IMG/VR virus record: IMGVR_UViG_3300020473_000056
Location: 1 to 41,365 of that record
Strand: one strand, 5' to 3'
Length of the DNA: 41,365 nt
Origin: a virus
The notes under the pieces were generated by a model. The model saw nothing but the letters and a program-made list of their open reading frames with translations. It had not been told where the DNA came from and did no database searches. Below are positions 7,347-13,714 of this stretch, one piece after another (the first letter of the stretch is position 1; each line of letters begins with the position of its first letter). The position numbers and the translations under genes were made by a program.

Positions 7347-7366
7347 TTGTTGTATAATTACAACAA
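7347..7366. repeat. Perfect dyad TTGTTGTA-N4-TACAACAA
   Basis: Eight-base arms around TAAT lie directly after the stop codon of the gene at 7368 and about 35 nt upstream of the lysis promoter. There is no T-run, so it is a weak terminator at best; an upstream regulator site is the alternative. Confidence 0.55.
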
Positions 7367-7367
7367 A

Positions 7368-7697
7368 CTATCTTCCTCTCCAATCCCTCTTGTCACCTCT
7401 TGGTGTTGTTATTTGTTTTTCACACACATGATTACTGTGTGTAGTAATAACCATTTTTTCTTTGTCAGTACAAGTATAATAACATTTAACAGAGTCATCA
7501 CCAAATAATGGTTCAACTCTTTTTTCTTTTGTTAATCTACAAGTCACAAAGTATTGGTTTCTTTGGTCATACAGTTTACCTTTACCACTCCATTCATAAC
7601 TCCAACTCTTAGCTTCAGCAGTTAAAACTAAATAAATTATAGTTATAAGTGCCACATAACCTATGAATAATTCGTAATCAGGTTTCTTCATCATCAT
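7368..7697 (-). CDS. Membrane-anchored protein with cysteine-containing external domain
   Basis: 109 residues. Residues 10-27 form a hydrophobic anchor or signal, followed by a soluble domain starting K-S-W-S-Y-E-W-S-G-K-G-K. Five cysteines are spread through that domain, including C-Y-Y-T-C. The predicted topology places it outside the inner membrane. Similar short exported proteins occur in marine podoviruses without known function. Three ATG codons in a row (7697, 7694, 7691) follow GGAG; any could start. Confidence 0.7.
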   Translation of the reverse strand: MMMKKPDYELFIGYVALITIIYLVLTAEAKSWSYEWSGKGKLYDQRNQYFVTCRLTKEKRVEPLFGDDSVKCYYTCTDKEKMVITTHSNHVCEKQITTPRGDKRDWRGR

Positions 7698-7941
7698 ACA
7701 TCTCCATATAGTCTTTTATTTCTTCTCGTGTCAAAAGATTGACAAGTATTGGTGTTTCTTCACCTATGTATGCACCTTCAATGTTGAAGTCTATAAATTC
7801 TTTAGCTTCATCATAAGACATATCGTCCCTTTTAACCAGTTTGGTTATCATTCTGTGCTTATCATAGATAAATACGTCCACCATACCACTGCGTGTACCT
7901 ACACCTATGATACAGTCATCATAATCGTCCCATATTTTCAT
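7678..7941 (-). CDS. Small acidic protein, conserved phage type
   Basis: 87 residues from ATG 7941, which has GAGGAG 8 nt upstream and overlaps the previous stop as TAATG. Core: G-V-G-T-R-S-G, then M-S-Y-D-E-A-K-E-F-I-D-F-N-I-E-G-A-Y-I-G-E, a block common in small phage proteins of unknown function. C-terminus strongly acidic. It overlaps the membrane-protein gene by 20 nt. Confidence 0.72.
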   Translation of the reverse strand: MKIWDDYDDCIIGVGTRSGMVDVFIYDKHRMITKLVKRDDMSYDEAKEFIDFNIEGAYIGEETPILVNLLTREEIKDYMEMYDDEET

Positions 7942-8093
7942 TAGCAATTCTCCTCTTCTACATTAATATCAATTCTATCGTTCATAGAGTTATCAACATT
8001 TATGAGATGAAATATATTATCATCTTTAAAAGCATAGACATATAAATCTGGGTTACACTTTTGTAATTGTTCTATAAGTTCTTTTACTTTCAT
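7941..8093 (-). CDS. 50-residue hypothetical protein
   Basis: ATG 8093 to TAA 7941. Starts M-K-V-K-E-L-I-E-Q-L followed by C-N-P-D-L-Y-V-Y-A-F and ends with an acidic R-I-D-I-N-V-E-E-E tail, a pattern typical of very small phage proteins. Its ATG overlaps the upstream stop (ATGA) and its stop overlaps the downstream ATG (TAATG), strong evidence that it is translated. Confidence 0.7.
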   Translation of the reverse strand: MKVKELIEQLQKCNPDLYVYAFKDDNIFHLINVDNSMNDRIDINVEEENC

Positions 8094-8401
8094 CACTCAC
8101 TCCTTTCTTTTACAGTTAAACAGTTTTCTTCATCATACTGTTTGATAGCTAACTGTCGTAGCCATTCATTGCCACCAAAAGGGAAAGCTATAAAACATTC
8201 CTGCAAAAACTCTGCGTGTTTTATACCTATGCTTTTAGTAGACACAACACTTATGTCTCGATAGTCTCCCTCGTCTCTTTCCCCCATCAAATCTATGATT
8301 AGGTTCTCATCATCAGTCACATCAATGTCATCTTGATGTATAAGATAGTCATAATACTCATTGAAACCATCAATGATTTTATATTGTACTAATACTGGCA
8401 T
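8093..8401 (-). CDS. 102-residue hypothetical protein
   Basis: Acidic protein with a Y-Y-D-Y-L-I-H-Q-D-D-I-D segment near 16-27 and a conserved-looking F-I-A-F-P-F-G-G-N-E-W-L near 70-81. Not recognised. It is embedded in the chain of overlapping small genes. Confidence 0.68.
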   Translation of the reverse strand: MPVLVQYKIIDGFNEYYDYLIHQDDIDVTDDENLIIDLMGERDEGDYRDISVVSTKSIGIKHAEFLQECFIAFPFGGNEWLRQLAIKQYDEENCLTVKERSE

Positions 8402-8404
8402 TAG

Positions 8405-8629
8405 TTACTCCTCTCTTTCTAAATGAATATCAAGTATCTCACATACTTCATCTACAGTATCACACCATAAGTCTTCGTACTTTTCTTTAACTTCTAAGTT
8501 TCCATTACTATCTTCAACATAAGCATAATCATTATAAGCATCTTCAATATGTCTATCAAACATAATGGTAGCTAACTCACAGTACAAAGCTACATAGTCT
8601 TCAGATTTTATTATAGGTTTACTCATCAT
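8405..8629 (-). CDS. 74-residue acidic protein
   Basis: Strongly acidic helical protein ending L-E-R-E-E. Two consecutive ATG codons (8629 and 8626) follow AGGAGG; the second has the better spacing. Function unknown. Confidence 0.68.
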   Translation of the reverse strand: MMSKPIIKSEDYVALYCELATIMFDRHIEDAYNDYAYVEDSNGNLEVKEKYEDLWCDTVDEVCEILDIHLEREE

Positions 8630-8867
8630 CTTCCTCCTTTTCTAAATCAAATCTAATCCATACTGATGCACCTGCTTCGTCTTCAAATCGTTGCATCTCT
8701 TCCCAATCAACTGGTGAGTATACTTCTAACCATCTGATAAACTCTTTAAATGTTTTAGGTTCAGTCATTGTTCTATTGAACTCATCTGTAGGTTGTTCAT
8801 AGTCAGCATCACTACCACTACTACTGTATCCCTCGTTAGGATGTACTAATTTCTTTTCATTCATCAT
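8619..8867 (-). CDS. 82-residue acidic protein
   Basis: N-terminal Ser/Gly/Asp-rich linker (Y-S-S-S-G-S-D-A-D-Y) followed by T-F-K-E-F-I-R-W-L and W-E-E-M-Q-R-F-E, ending E-E-D-D-E. GAGGAG precedes a double ATG (8867/8864). Overlaps both neighbours by about 11 nt. No known function. Confidence 0.68.
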   Translation of the reverse strand: MMNEKKLVHPNEGYSSSGSDADYEQPTDEFNRTMTEPKTFKEFIRWLEVYSPVDWEEMQRFEDEAGASVWIRFDLEKEEDDE

Positions 8868-9159
8868 TATCCTCCTCGTATAGTCGTTGTTCCATTTGAT
8901 TTTGCATAGCAGTCAATAACAGATGTTGACCACACGCAGTAGAAGGTGCAAAGTCATGCACAAACTGTACAGTTATGTCTGCAAGTGCTAATGATACATC
9001 AAAGGCATCTATCTTTTTATCAAAAGATTTATTGATAACCTTGACAAGTTCATCTGCTACCCAATCAGCATCAAACTTTGCATCTTTAACTTTTTCTTTT
9101 TGTTTCTTTCTATGTTTAGAAAGCATTCGTTTAGTTTTAAAATCAATTACTTCAGTCAT
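8857..9159 (-). CDS. 100-residue helical protein
   Basis: Basic N-terminal third (K-H-R-K-K-Q-K-E-K-V-K) and an acidic C-terminal half with F-D-V-S-L-A-L-A-D-I and A-C-G-Q-H-L-L-L-T-A. ATG 9159 follows AAAGGAG. The charge split could suggest nucleic-acid contact, but no family is recognised. Confidence 0.68.
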   Translation of the reverse strand: MTEVIDFKTKRMLSKHRKKQKEKVKDAKFDADWVADELVKVINKSFDKKIDAFDVSLALADITVQFVHDFAPSTACGQHLLLTAMQNQMEQRLYEEDNDE

Positions 9160-9175
9160 AGTTATACTCCTTTAT

Positions 9176-9349
9176 TTAGTTTTCAACAATGGATTCTATT
9201 TGTTCGTCTTCAATTTTGATAGGGTCACCATTGTTTAATTCTTCATAGTCCCCTGCCCAAACTTTTTCTTCAGCTTCCTCTTCACAGTCAGCTTCCACTA
9301 TACATTGCCATTCAGCAGTAGCATAGGTTGTTACAAGATATTTTTTCAT
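9176..9349 (-). CDS. 57-residue protein, conserved small phage type
   Basis: ATG 9349 to TAA 9176 with AAAGGA upstream. Sequence begins M-K-K-Y-L-V-T-T-Y-A-T-A-E-W followed by an acidic A-D-C-E-E-E-A-E-E-K block: a beta strand plus helix design I associate with many small phage proteins. Function unknown. Confidence 0.68.
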   Translation of the reverse strand: MKKYLVTTYATAEWQCIVEADCEEEAEEKVWAGDYEELNNGDPIKIEDEQIESIVEN

Positions 9350-9351
9350 AG

Positions 9352-9561
9352 TTATATTCCTTTCATTCTAGTTAATGTATCATAGAATCTTGGATTCTCC
9401 AAGACAAATTCTTCACCTTCGTGATAAAATTCTACTTGGTCAGTATCATAGGCATCATCAATGACCATCTCGTCAATGTCCATTTCTAATAGCTGATTCT
9501 CTGTAAGAACTCTTTGAGTTCCTTGTGTTTTATTTTTAAGTACAAACTTTTTATTATTCAT
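9352..9561 (-). CDS. 69-residue acidic protein
   Basis: Basic first 15 residues, then a run rich in D and E (M-D-I-D-E-M-V-I-D-D-A-Y-D-T-D). Leader AGAAAGGACTAAACT precedes ATG 9561, the repeated leader type of this gene block. Unknown function. Confidence 0.65.
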   Translation of the reverse strand: MNNKKFVLKNKTQGTQRVLTENQLLEMDIDEMVIDDAYDTDQVEFYHEGEEFVLENPRFYDTLTRMKGI

Positions 9562-9564
9562 AGT

Positions 9565-9780
9565 TTAGTCCTTTCTTTTCATAGTGTACTCGCCATACTT
9601 TACTTGAGTAAAGCTAACACTATGGTTTTCAGTTAAGTATTTGCGTAACTCTGAACCTTCATATCCTTCAGTGTCACACCATTTTTTCAAGACTGGATTG
9701 TCAAAGTCCATTCTTAAAATCTCTTTGGCAAATCCATTAATCATCTGCCAATCTATTTCAGTCTTTAAATATTTACCCAT
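9565..9780 (-). CDS. 71-residue hypothetical protein
   Basis: Contains I-D-W-Q-M-I-N-G-F-A-K-E-I-L-R-M-D-F and a C-D-T-E-G-Y-E-G-S block. ATG 9780 follows AGAAAGGA. Overlaps the upstream 53-residue gene by 8 nt. Not recognised. Confidence 0.65.
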   Translation of the reverse strand: MGKYLKTEIDWQMINGFAKEILRMDFDNPVLKKWCDTEGYEGSELRKYLTENHSVSFTQVKYGEYTMKRKD

Positions 9781-9934
9781 TGTTATTCCTTTCTAATTCT
9801 TCAAGATGATTAACGAGCATATCCAAACCATCACACACACCTTTATATTCAGCTTGTGTTTGGCTATCATTTACCCATTCATCATCAGCTTTAATATCTA
9901 TTACTATATTTTTTATTTGCTCTAATGTAATCAT
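9773..9934 (-). CDS. 53-residue hypothetical protein
   Basis: ATG 9934 to TAA 9773, preceded by AGAAAGGAG. Single acidic helix pair: M-I-T-L-E-Q-I-K-N-I-V-I-D-I-K then Y-K-G-V-C-D-G-L-D-M-L-V-N-H-L. No known function. Confidence 0.63.
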   Translation of the reverse strand: MITLEQIKNIVIDIKADDEWVNDSQTQAEYKGVCDGLDMLVNHLEELERNNNG

Positions 9935-9947
9935 TAGTTTCTCCTTT

Positions 9948-10484
9948 CTATGTAAACCATATTGGTCTTGGTCGTTTAGTCCAATTACAAAATGGTCGCT
10001 TGTGTTTCATATAAAAATTCTGATACGCAAGTATAGGCATATGCTCTACCTTACAATCATCAGGCATACACTGTGGCATAGGTGTACCAGTGGGTTTAAT
10101 TTTTATATTTGTTGGAAATAGATTAAGATAATCTAATCTCCTTTCTACTGCGTGAGTTTTACCATATCTGTGGGTGTACTCTTTGAGTAAAAACTTTAAT
10201 AACATAAACAACCACCTATAATTTCTATGATTTTCTCTTGCCCATATATTACTTGGGTGATTAATATGACTGGCTAACATTAAGTTTTTATCCATAAAAT
10301 CAAAACCCAATCGCCACCTTTTAATTCTTCTACCATTTTGTATAACAGTGTACTCTTCACCATCAAGAACTCTATGAGCAGTTGATAATAACTGAGCATA
10401 CTCAATGCACATCTTAACAACGTGCTTATCACAGTGTTGCTCTGCACAAATCTGTGGGTCGTCTGATAAATAAAATATGTTCAT
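9948..10484 (-). CDS. Conserved phage protein, possible pyrimidine-dimer glycosylase-like
   Basis: 178 residues. Starts M-N-I-F-Y-L-S-D-D-P with C-D-K-H-V-V-K-M near 18-25, A-Q-L-L-S-T-A-H-R near 30-38, H-P-S-N-I-W-A-R near 76-83, N-Y-R-W-L, E-Y-T-H-R-Y-G and a C-terminal N-W-T-K-R-P-R-P-W-type ending. This conserved pattern is widespread in phages and cyanophages. Some annotations name it a pyrimidine-dimer DNA glycosylase-like protein; I know of no biochemical proof. The many His and Cys residues could bind metal. It is the largest gene in this part of the block. ATG 10484 follows AGAAAGGAG. Confidence 0.75.
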   Translation of the reverse strand: MNIFYLSDDPQICAEQHCDKHVVKMCIEYAQLLSTAHRVLDGEEYTVIQNGRRIKRWRLGFDFMDKNLMLASHINHPSNIWARENHRNYRWLFMLLKFLLKEYTHRYGKTHAVERRLDYLNLFPTNIKIKPTGTPMPQCMPDDCKVEHMPILAYQNFYMKHKRPFCNWTKRPRPIWFT

Positions 10485-10498
10485 AGCTTTACTCCTTT

Positions 10499-10705
10499 CT
10501 AGTCTGCGAACTCATCATATATTTCAAATCTTTTGATTACAACATCTCGTATTAAATCTTGTAATTCAAAAGAGTAGCCACTTCTATCAAGTGGTATTTC
10601 AATTTTGTCTTGGTCTTGATAAGGGTCATACTCATTAAGTATGATGTCAGTAATCTCCATAGACAATTCATTAGCATCATCATATGTATGTAGTTTTCTT
10701 TTCAT
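10499..10705 (-). CDS. 68-residue hypothetical protein
   Basis: Basic first 8 residues, then acidic helical sequence with Y-D-P-Y-Q-D-Q-D-K-I-E-I-P-L. GGAGG precedes ATG 10705. No family recognised. Confidence 0.65.
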   Translation of the reverse strand: MKRKLHTYDDANELSMEITDIILNEYDPYQDQDKIEIPLDRSGYSFELQDLIRDVVIKRFEIYDEFAD

Positions 10706-10706
10706 A

Positions 10707-10865
10707 TTACACCTCCACTATTTCATAGTCTTGATGTTCATTTTGAAGATATTCTAAAGCATCTTCAAGAAACTGTTCTCTCTTGAAGTAAACTCTCATA
10801 TTATTATCTTCATCATACTCAATGTATTGATTGATGTCTATGTTATTTTCGTTATCGTTATCCAT
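10707..10865 (-). CDS. 52-residue acidic protein
   Basis: Start M-D-N-D-N-E-N-N at 10865 is chosen because the leader AGAAAGGAATATAATT precedes it; a longer frame to 10937 has no such site and overlaps a 30-residue frame. Very rich in D, E and N. Function unknown; an acidic DNA-mimic role is only a guess. Confidence 0.65.
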   Translation of the reverse strand: MDNDNENNIDINQYIEYDEDNNMRVYFKREQFLEDALEYLQNEHQDYEIVEV

Positions 10866-10881
10866 AATTATATTCCTTTCT

Positions 10882-10974
10882 TTATGGTAGTGGTAGCACT
10901 TGGTTACTATGCCATAAGCCATACATAGCCAAACCAAATGCTAATATTAATTTTAATAATAGTCTATCGTACAT
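10882..10974 (-). CDS. 30-residue single-span membrane peptide
   Basis: ATG 10974 to TAA 10882. AAGGAG lies 10 nt upstream and the frame starts one base after the upstream stop codon. Residues 4-20 are hydrophobic (L-L-L-K-L-I-L-A-F-G-L-A-M-Y-G-L), ending V-L-P-L-P. Size and position suggest a true micro-protein of the envelope, function unknown. Confidence 0.5.
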   Translation of the reverse strand: MYDRLLLKLILAFGLAMYGLWHSNQVLPLP

Positions 10975-10975
10975 C

Positions 10976-11296
10976 TTACGCAAACTCCTTAATATTTTTA
11001 AGGACTTTCTCCTTACATTTTTCAATGAAATCGTAATCTTTTTTCCATTCATCTGTAGATGCTATTAGGTCGTGATAACTTATCACATCTTTAACATAGA
11101 TGTCGCCATACTCCCACGAACCATAGGTATAAGGTGAACGACTCGCAACGTACCACCTAGCATAAGGGTTTTTACTTTCATTCTTTTTTGTCTGATAAGT
11201 TTTTAAAACTCTATGTTCAAAGTTTGTTGCTTCATTTTTATAAATTGCATAAGGTGAATCCACCTTTACAGTCTTACCAAATTTATTTTTTGCCAT
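10976..11296 (-). CDS. Conserved small phage protein (PYARWYVA motif)
   Basis: 106 residues from ATG 11296 (M-A-K-N-K-F-G-K), which has AAAGGAG upstream; a longer frame to 11332 lacks one. The core reads S-P-Y-A-I-Y, F-E-H-R-V-L-K-T-Y-Q, then N-P-Y-A-R-W-Y-V-A-S-R-S-P-Y-T-Y-G-S-W-E, a highly patterned aromatic block I recall from cyanophage and pelagiphage hypotheticals. Probably a compact beta-rich fold. No function known. Confidence 0.72.
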   Translation of the reverse strand: MAKNKFGKTVKVDSPYAIYKNEATNFEHRVLKTYQTKKNESKNPYARWYVASRSPYTYGSWEYGDIYVKDVISYHDLIASTDEWKKDYDFIEKCKEKVLKNIKEFA

Positions 11297-11432
11297 AGTT
11301 TTTCTCCTTTTGTTGGTCAAAATATTTATCAAGTTTCTTAAAGAAACTATCGTTAATCATATCTGACAGTTCAGCACACACCTTTGGTGGTAGGTCTGAA
11401 CTGCCATATAGTTTTATGGAACTACTCATCAT
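11283..11432 (-). CDS. 49-residue hypothetical protein
   Basis: Start chosen at the double ATG 11432/11429 after GGAG; a longer frame to 11489 would run through the upstream gene. Contains L-P-P-K-V-C-A-E-L-S-D-M-I-N-D and a lysine-rich tail. Overlaps the next gene by 14 nt. Unknown. Confidence 0.6.
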   Translation of the reverse strand: MMSSSIKLYGSSDLPPKVCAELSDMINDSFFKKLDKYFDQQKEKNYGKK

Positions 11433-11622
11433 CAGTAACTCCACACTTGGACATAATGTATGCCCTGGCGATAGACTTATGATATTCAATCATCTCTAAG
11501 TCATTTTCGCCAAACTTATCACCCACTTGGGTCATAATAGTTTGCATAGACCAACCCCTAATCTTAGGGTCAGCTTTGCCTTGAGCCATTAGTCGCTCAA
11601 TATAGTTGTGTACATACTCCAT
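11422..11622 (-). CDS. 66-residue helical protein
   Basis: Helical sequence with M-A-Q-G-K-A-D-P-K-I and I-A-R-A-Y-I-M-S-K-C-G-V. ATG 11622 follows AGAAAGGAG. Not recognised. Confidence 0.66.
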   Translation of the reverse strand: MEYVHNYIERLMAQGKADPKIRGWSMQTIMTQVGDKFGENDLEMIEYHKSIARAYIMSKCGVTDDE

Positions 11623-11637
11623 ATATACTCCTTTCTT

Positions 11638-11955
11638 TTATGGTTGTTCACTTGCTCTATGCTCTTGTATATCTTCATCAAGAAGATTATACAAGTAGTC
11701 AGATGCAAAATTATCAAAGTATTCTGCTTCTTCAGATGTTAGATGCACTGCATACCTATGCCATACACTATCTATTATTTGATTAAATAGTTCAGCAACT
11801 ACCAATCTATCTGAAGCGAACTCTTCAAAGTTAAACTTGGTGATTCTCTCACCATTGTATATGAATGTGCGTGTTTCTTCATCATACAATCTAGCAAGGT
11901 GATATTCTATTTCAGAATATAAATCCTCTTGCATTTTTAAATGTTGATTTGACAT
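11638..11955 (-). CDS. 105-residue acidic protein
   Basis: ATG 11955 (M-S-N-Q-H-L) is chosen over an upstream TTG because the leader AGAAAGGAGTTTGACT precedes it. Central F-N-F-E-E-F-A-S-D-R-L-V-V-A-E-L-F and an acidic C-terminus. Unknown function. Confidence 0.67.
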   Translation of the reverse strand: MSNQHLKMQEDLYSEIEYHLARLYDEETRTFIYNGERITKFNFEEFASDRLVVAELFNQIIDSVWHRYAVHLTSEEAEYFDNFASDYLYNLLDEDIQEHRASEQP

Positions 11956-11957
11956 AG

Positions 11958-12131
11958 TCAAACTCCTTTCTTTGTTGTTAATATTTCTTCCACTTCAGAC
12001 TTTTTAAAACACAAAGTGTTATCGTCAGTTTCTGCGTCTTCATCTTCAATGACCACTTCAGTTCCATAATCATAGATTATTTTACCATAAATTTCTTGGT
12101 CAATAACTTTTATTCTATCACCTACTTGCAT
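11958..12131 (-). CDS. 57-residue SH3/KOW-like small protein
   Basis: ATG 12131 to TGA 11958, two bases before the next start. M-Q-V-G-D-R-I-K-V-I-D followed by G-K-I-I-Y-D-Y-G-T-E-V-V-I-E-D-E-D-A-E-T has the strand-turn-strand pattern of a small beta barrel, and I recall the same arrangement in other phages. Leader AGAAAGGA present. Binding partner unknown. Confidence 0.68.
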   Translation of the reverse strand: MQVGDRIKVIDQEIYGKIIYDYGTEVVIEDEDAETDDNTLCFKKSEVEEILTTKKGV

Positions 12132-12145
12132 AGTATTTTTCCTTT

Positions 12146-12409
12146 CTAATGTGGGTTAACTCTGAATTCTTTCAGCCAATCAGATAACCATTGAACTTCT
12201 GCGAAGTCGTGTTTTTTTGATTGTAATTTACTGTTAGAACTCTGCCATAAATCCTTGTAAGAGTCTTCCAAATCCCAACCTATTTTTTCAAGTTCTTCAG
12301 CCATAGCTTGGAACTCAGGTTTAAGTTCTTCAAGTCTAGCTTGAATCTTTTCAACTCTTTCGTCTATGTCATCAGGTAATGCTGATGTGTATGTTATCTT
12401 TCTAGCCAT
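12146..12409 (-). CDS. 87-residue coiled-coil protein
   Basis: Residues 12-50 form a strong heptad pattern (R-V-E-K-I-Q-A-R-L-E-E-L, then M-A-E-E-L-E-K-I-G-W-D-L). The leader CTGAAAGGAGTTTGAT precedes ATG 12409. A bistable hairpin lies about 30 nt further upstream (12438-12471). Function unknown. Confidence 0.68.
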   Translation of the reverse strand: MARKITYTSALPDDIDERVEKIQARLEELKPEFQAMAEELEKIGWDLEDSYKDLWQSSNSKLQSKKHDFAEVQWLSDWLKEFRVNPH

Positions 12410-12437
12410 ATCAAACTCCTTTCAGCTAGGTTAATAT

Positions 12438-12471
12438 AATAATACTATTCATAAGTATTCATAGTATTATT
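12438..12471. repeat. Bistable hairpin, copy 1
   Basis: Outer perfect 10-bp stem AATAATACTA (12438-12447) / TAGTATTATT (12462-12471). An alternative inner stem AATACT (12441-12446) / AGTATT (12454-12459) uses the same left arm, so only one can form. It lies about 30 nt upstream of the gene starting at 12409. Copies 2 and 3 are at 13681 and 14299. Confidence 0.7.
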
Positions 12472-12670
12472 TAATTAAAGGGTAACTAGAAACTTGAAGT
12501 GAAGTCAGCCATTATTTAGTTATGCATAACTTAATAATCTGTTAAGTATTGCAAGTGCTTTTACTCTAGTTACCTTTTAATTAAATAAAAGGTGGTGCAG
12601 TTTAATGTTTTCACATAAGGTCTGCACCTTACCCATATTACATAGCATACTCTCTTTCAAATTACAAGTT
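12471..12670. other. Structured non-coding stretch with nested inverted repeats
   Basis: About 200 bp without a supported gene. Twenty-base arms 12471-12490 and 12565-12584 pair with 19 of 20 matches. Between them is a 26-bp near-palindrome (12512-12537, centre AGTTATGCATAACT). Outside, GGTGCAG (12594-12600) pairs with CTGCACC (12622-12628). No tRNA T-loop or anticodon pattern is visible. It lies inside the leftward transcript, between the 42-residue gene and the 12146 gene. It could be a structured small RNA, an mRNA leader or a protein-binding site. Confidence 0.6.
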
Positions 12671-12799
12671 TTAATAATTTTTAGAAGTAAATCTTCCAGT
12701 ATAAAAATCTCTACTTACTGCTAGATAACCTTGGTTATTTGAGAAAGTACCAATTTTTCCATACCTTGGTGTAGTTCTTTGTCTATATAATTTATGCAT
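12671..12799 (-). CDS. 42-residue basic protein
   Basis: ATG 12799 to TAA 12671, 13 nt after the upstream stop and preceded by AGAAAGG. Sequence M-H-K-L-Y-R-Q-R-T-T-P-R-Y-G-K is basic and rich in Y, R and T, unlike the acidic neighbours. Function unknown. Confidence 0.55.
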   Translation of the reverse strand: MHKLYRQRTTPRYGKIGTFSNNQGYLAVSRDFYTGRFTSKNY

Positions 12800-12812
12800 A
12801 AATTATACCTTT

Positions 12813-13526
12813 CTAGTGTTGATAGATAGCAACACTCTTTGCGTTAATATTTGAACCACTACAGAGAACGCAGTTCTCACAAGTAGTTCGCTTTCCTGCT
12901 TCTTTAGAAGCTGGACAAAGTACCTCATTCTTAGAATCAAGTACCTCGTTCTTTTGTAGGACTCTAAAAGTCCTAAATCCTTTTGACCAAAACTGTTTAG
13001 ATTCTTCATAAGAATCTGCACTCATCATACATTGGTCAGCTCTTACATCTGCACTAGCTATGCTAGATTGATGAGTGTAGCCAGTATGTTTCTTAGCTTT
13101 GCTAAGTAAACTGTCCCATATGTAGCTAGGCACTGCACTTGGGTCGCCATAAGTACCAAGTCTTATGACTTGATTTTCGCCTAGACTTTGAATGTCATTA
13201 TGGTTGTTAACTACTTTGTAGTTGCCTTTCATAAATGACTTGTAAACTGCAAGTACACCTTGAAATAGTTTAACATAACAAGTTCTGTTAATCGCTTGTT
13301 TTCTGTTGGGGTCGTCTGTTGGTGTACCTCTATGCTTACAGTTGCCACAGATTGAGTAGTCCTCGCCAGTTTTACTGGCAAGTAATGGGTCTATATCACT
13401 ACGAATGATATAGGTTTGAGCCATATTGCCAGTTTTTTTGTTTTTACTTCCATTGAAGTAAATCACTACAATATCTTTGTTATCAATCAAAGATTGACCT
13501 TGATATATTATCGTACCATTACTCAT
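12813..13526 (-). CDS. Cysteine-rich conserved phage protein (DUF7227-like)
   Basis: 237 residues. Pattern: Y-Q-G-Q-S-L-I-D near 8, N-G-S-K-N-K-K-T-G-N-M near 25, C-G-N-C-K-H-R-G, C-Y-V-K-L-F-Q-G, R-L-G-T-Y-G-D-P-S-A-V-P, H-T-G-Y-T-H-Q, C-M-M-S-A-D-S, F-R-T-F-R-V, then C-P-A-S-K-E-A-G-K-R-T-T-C-E-N-C-V-L-C. I recall this order from a family widespread in phages (from memory, DUF7227) with no known activity. The conserved cysteines suggest metal or Fe-S binding. Start: ATG 13526, coupled to the 42-residue gene by an 8-nt overlap; ATG 13538 in the same frame is possible. Confidence 0.75.
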   Translation of the reverse strand: MSNGTIIYQGQSLIDNKDIVVIYFNGSKNKKTGNMAQTYIIRSDIDPLLASKTGEDYSICGNCKHRGTPTDDPNRKQAINRTCYVKLFQGVLAVYKSFMKGNYKVVNNHNDIQSLGENQVIRLGTYGDPSAVPSYIWDSLLSKAKKHTGYTHQSSIASADVRADQCMMSADSYEESKQFWSKGFRTFRVLQKNEVLDSKNEVLCPASKEAGKRTTCENCVLCSGSNINAKSVAIYQH

Positions 13527-13647
13527 AATCTTTCTCATTCACATTGGTTTTTATTACTTTAGGTATATGTTTCATATACTCTAAAAGTTCACAATAGTTT
13601 GTATCTTTTAAAAACTTTAAAAGATTTTTATCATTATCAGTTAGCAT
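13519..13647 (-). CDS. 42-residue protein coupled to the DUF7227-like gene
   Basis: ATG 13647 to TAA 13519, leader CTGAAAGGACTAGCT. Helical: N-D-K-N-L-L-K-F-L-K-D, then L-L-E-Y-M-K-H-I-P-K-V-I. Its last codons overlap the start of the next gene. Unknown function. Confidence 0.62.
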   Translation of the reverse strand: MLTDNDKNLLKFLKDTNYCELLEYMKHIPKVIKTNVNEKDYE

Positions 13648-13680
13648 AGCTAGTCCTTTCAGTTAATATTTAATAAAATA

Positions 13681-13708
13681 AATAATACTCATAAGTATTC
13701 GTATTATT
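13681..13708. repeat. Bistable hairpin, copy 2
   Basis: Outer stem AATAATAC (13681-13688) / GTATTATT (13701-13708). Competing inner stem AATACT (13684-13689) / AGTATT (13694-13699) with loop CATA. Just left of the stop codon (13715) of the two-span membrane gene, so it falls in the 3' region of that gene and the leader of the 13647 gene. On the plus strand a T7 run follows. Confidence 0.7.
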
Positions 13709-13714
13709 TTTTTA

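Noticed and set aside
12471-12628. tRNA or tmRNA gene
   Set aside because: No T-loop consensus, anticodon arm or CCA end could be found despite the strong inverted repeats.
12803-13021. 72-codon minus-strand frame overlapping the cysteine-rich gene
   Set aside because: Lies wholly within the end of the conserved gene in another frame and has no ribosome site.
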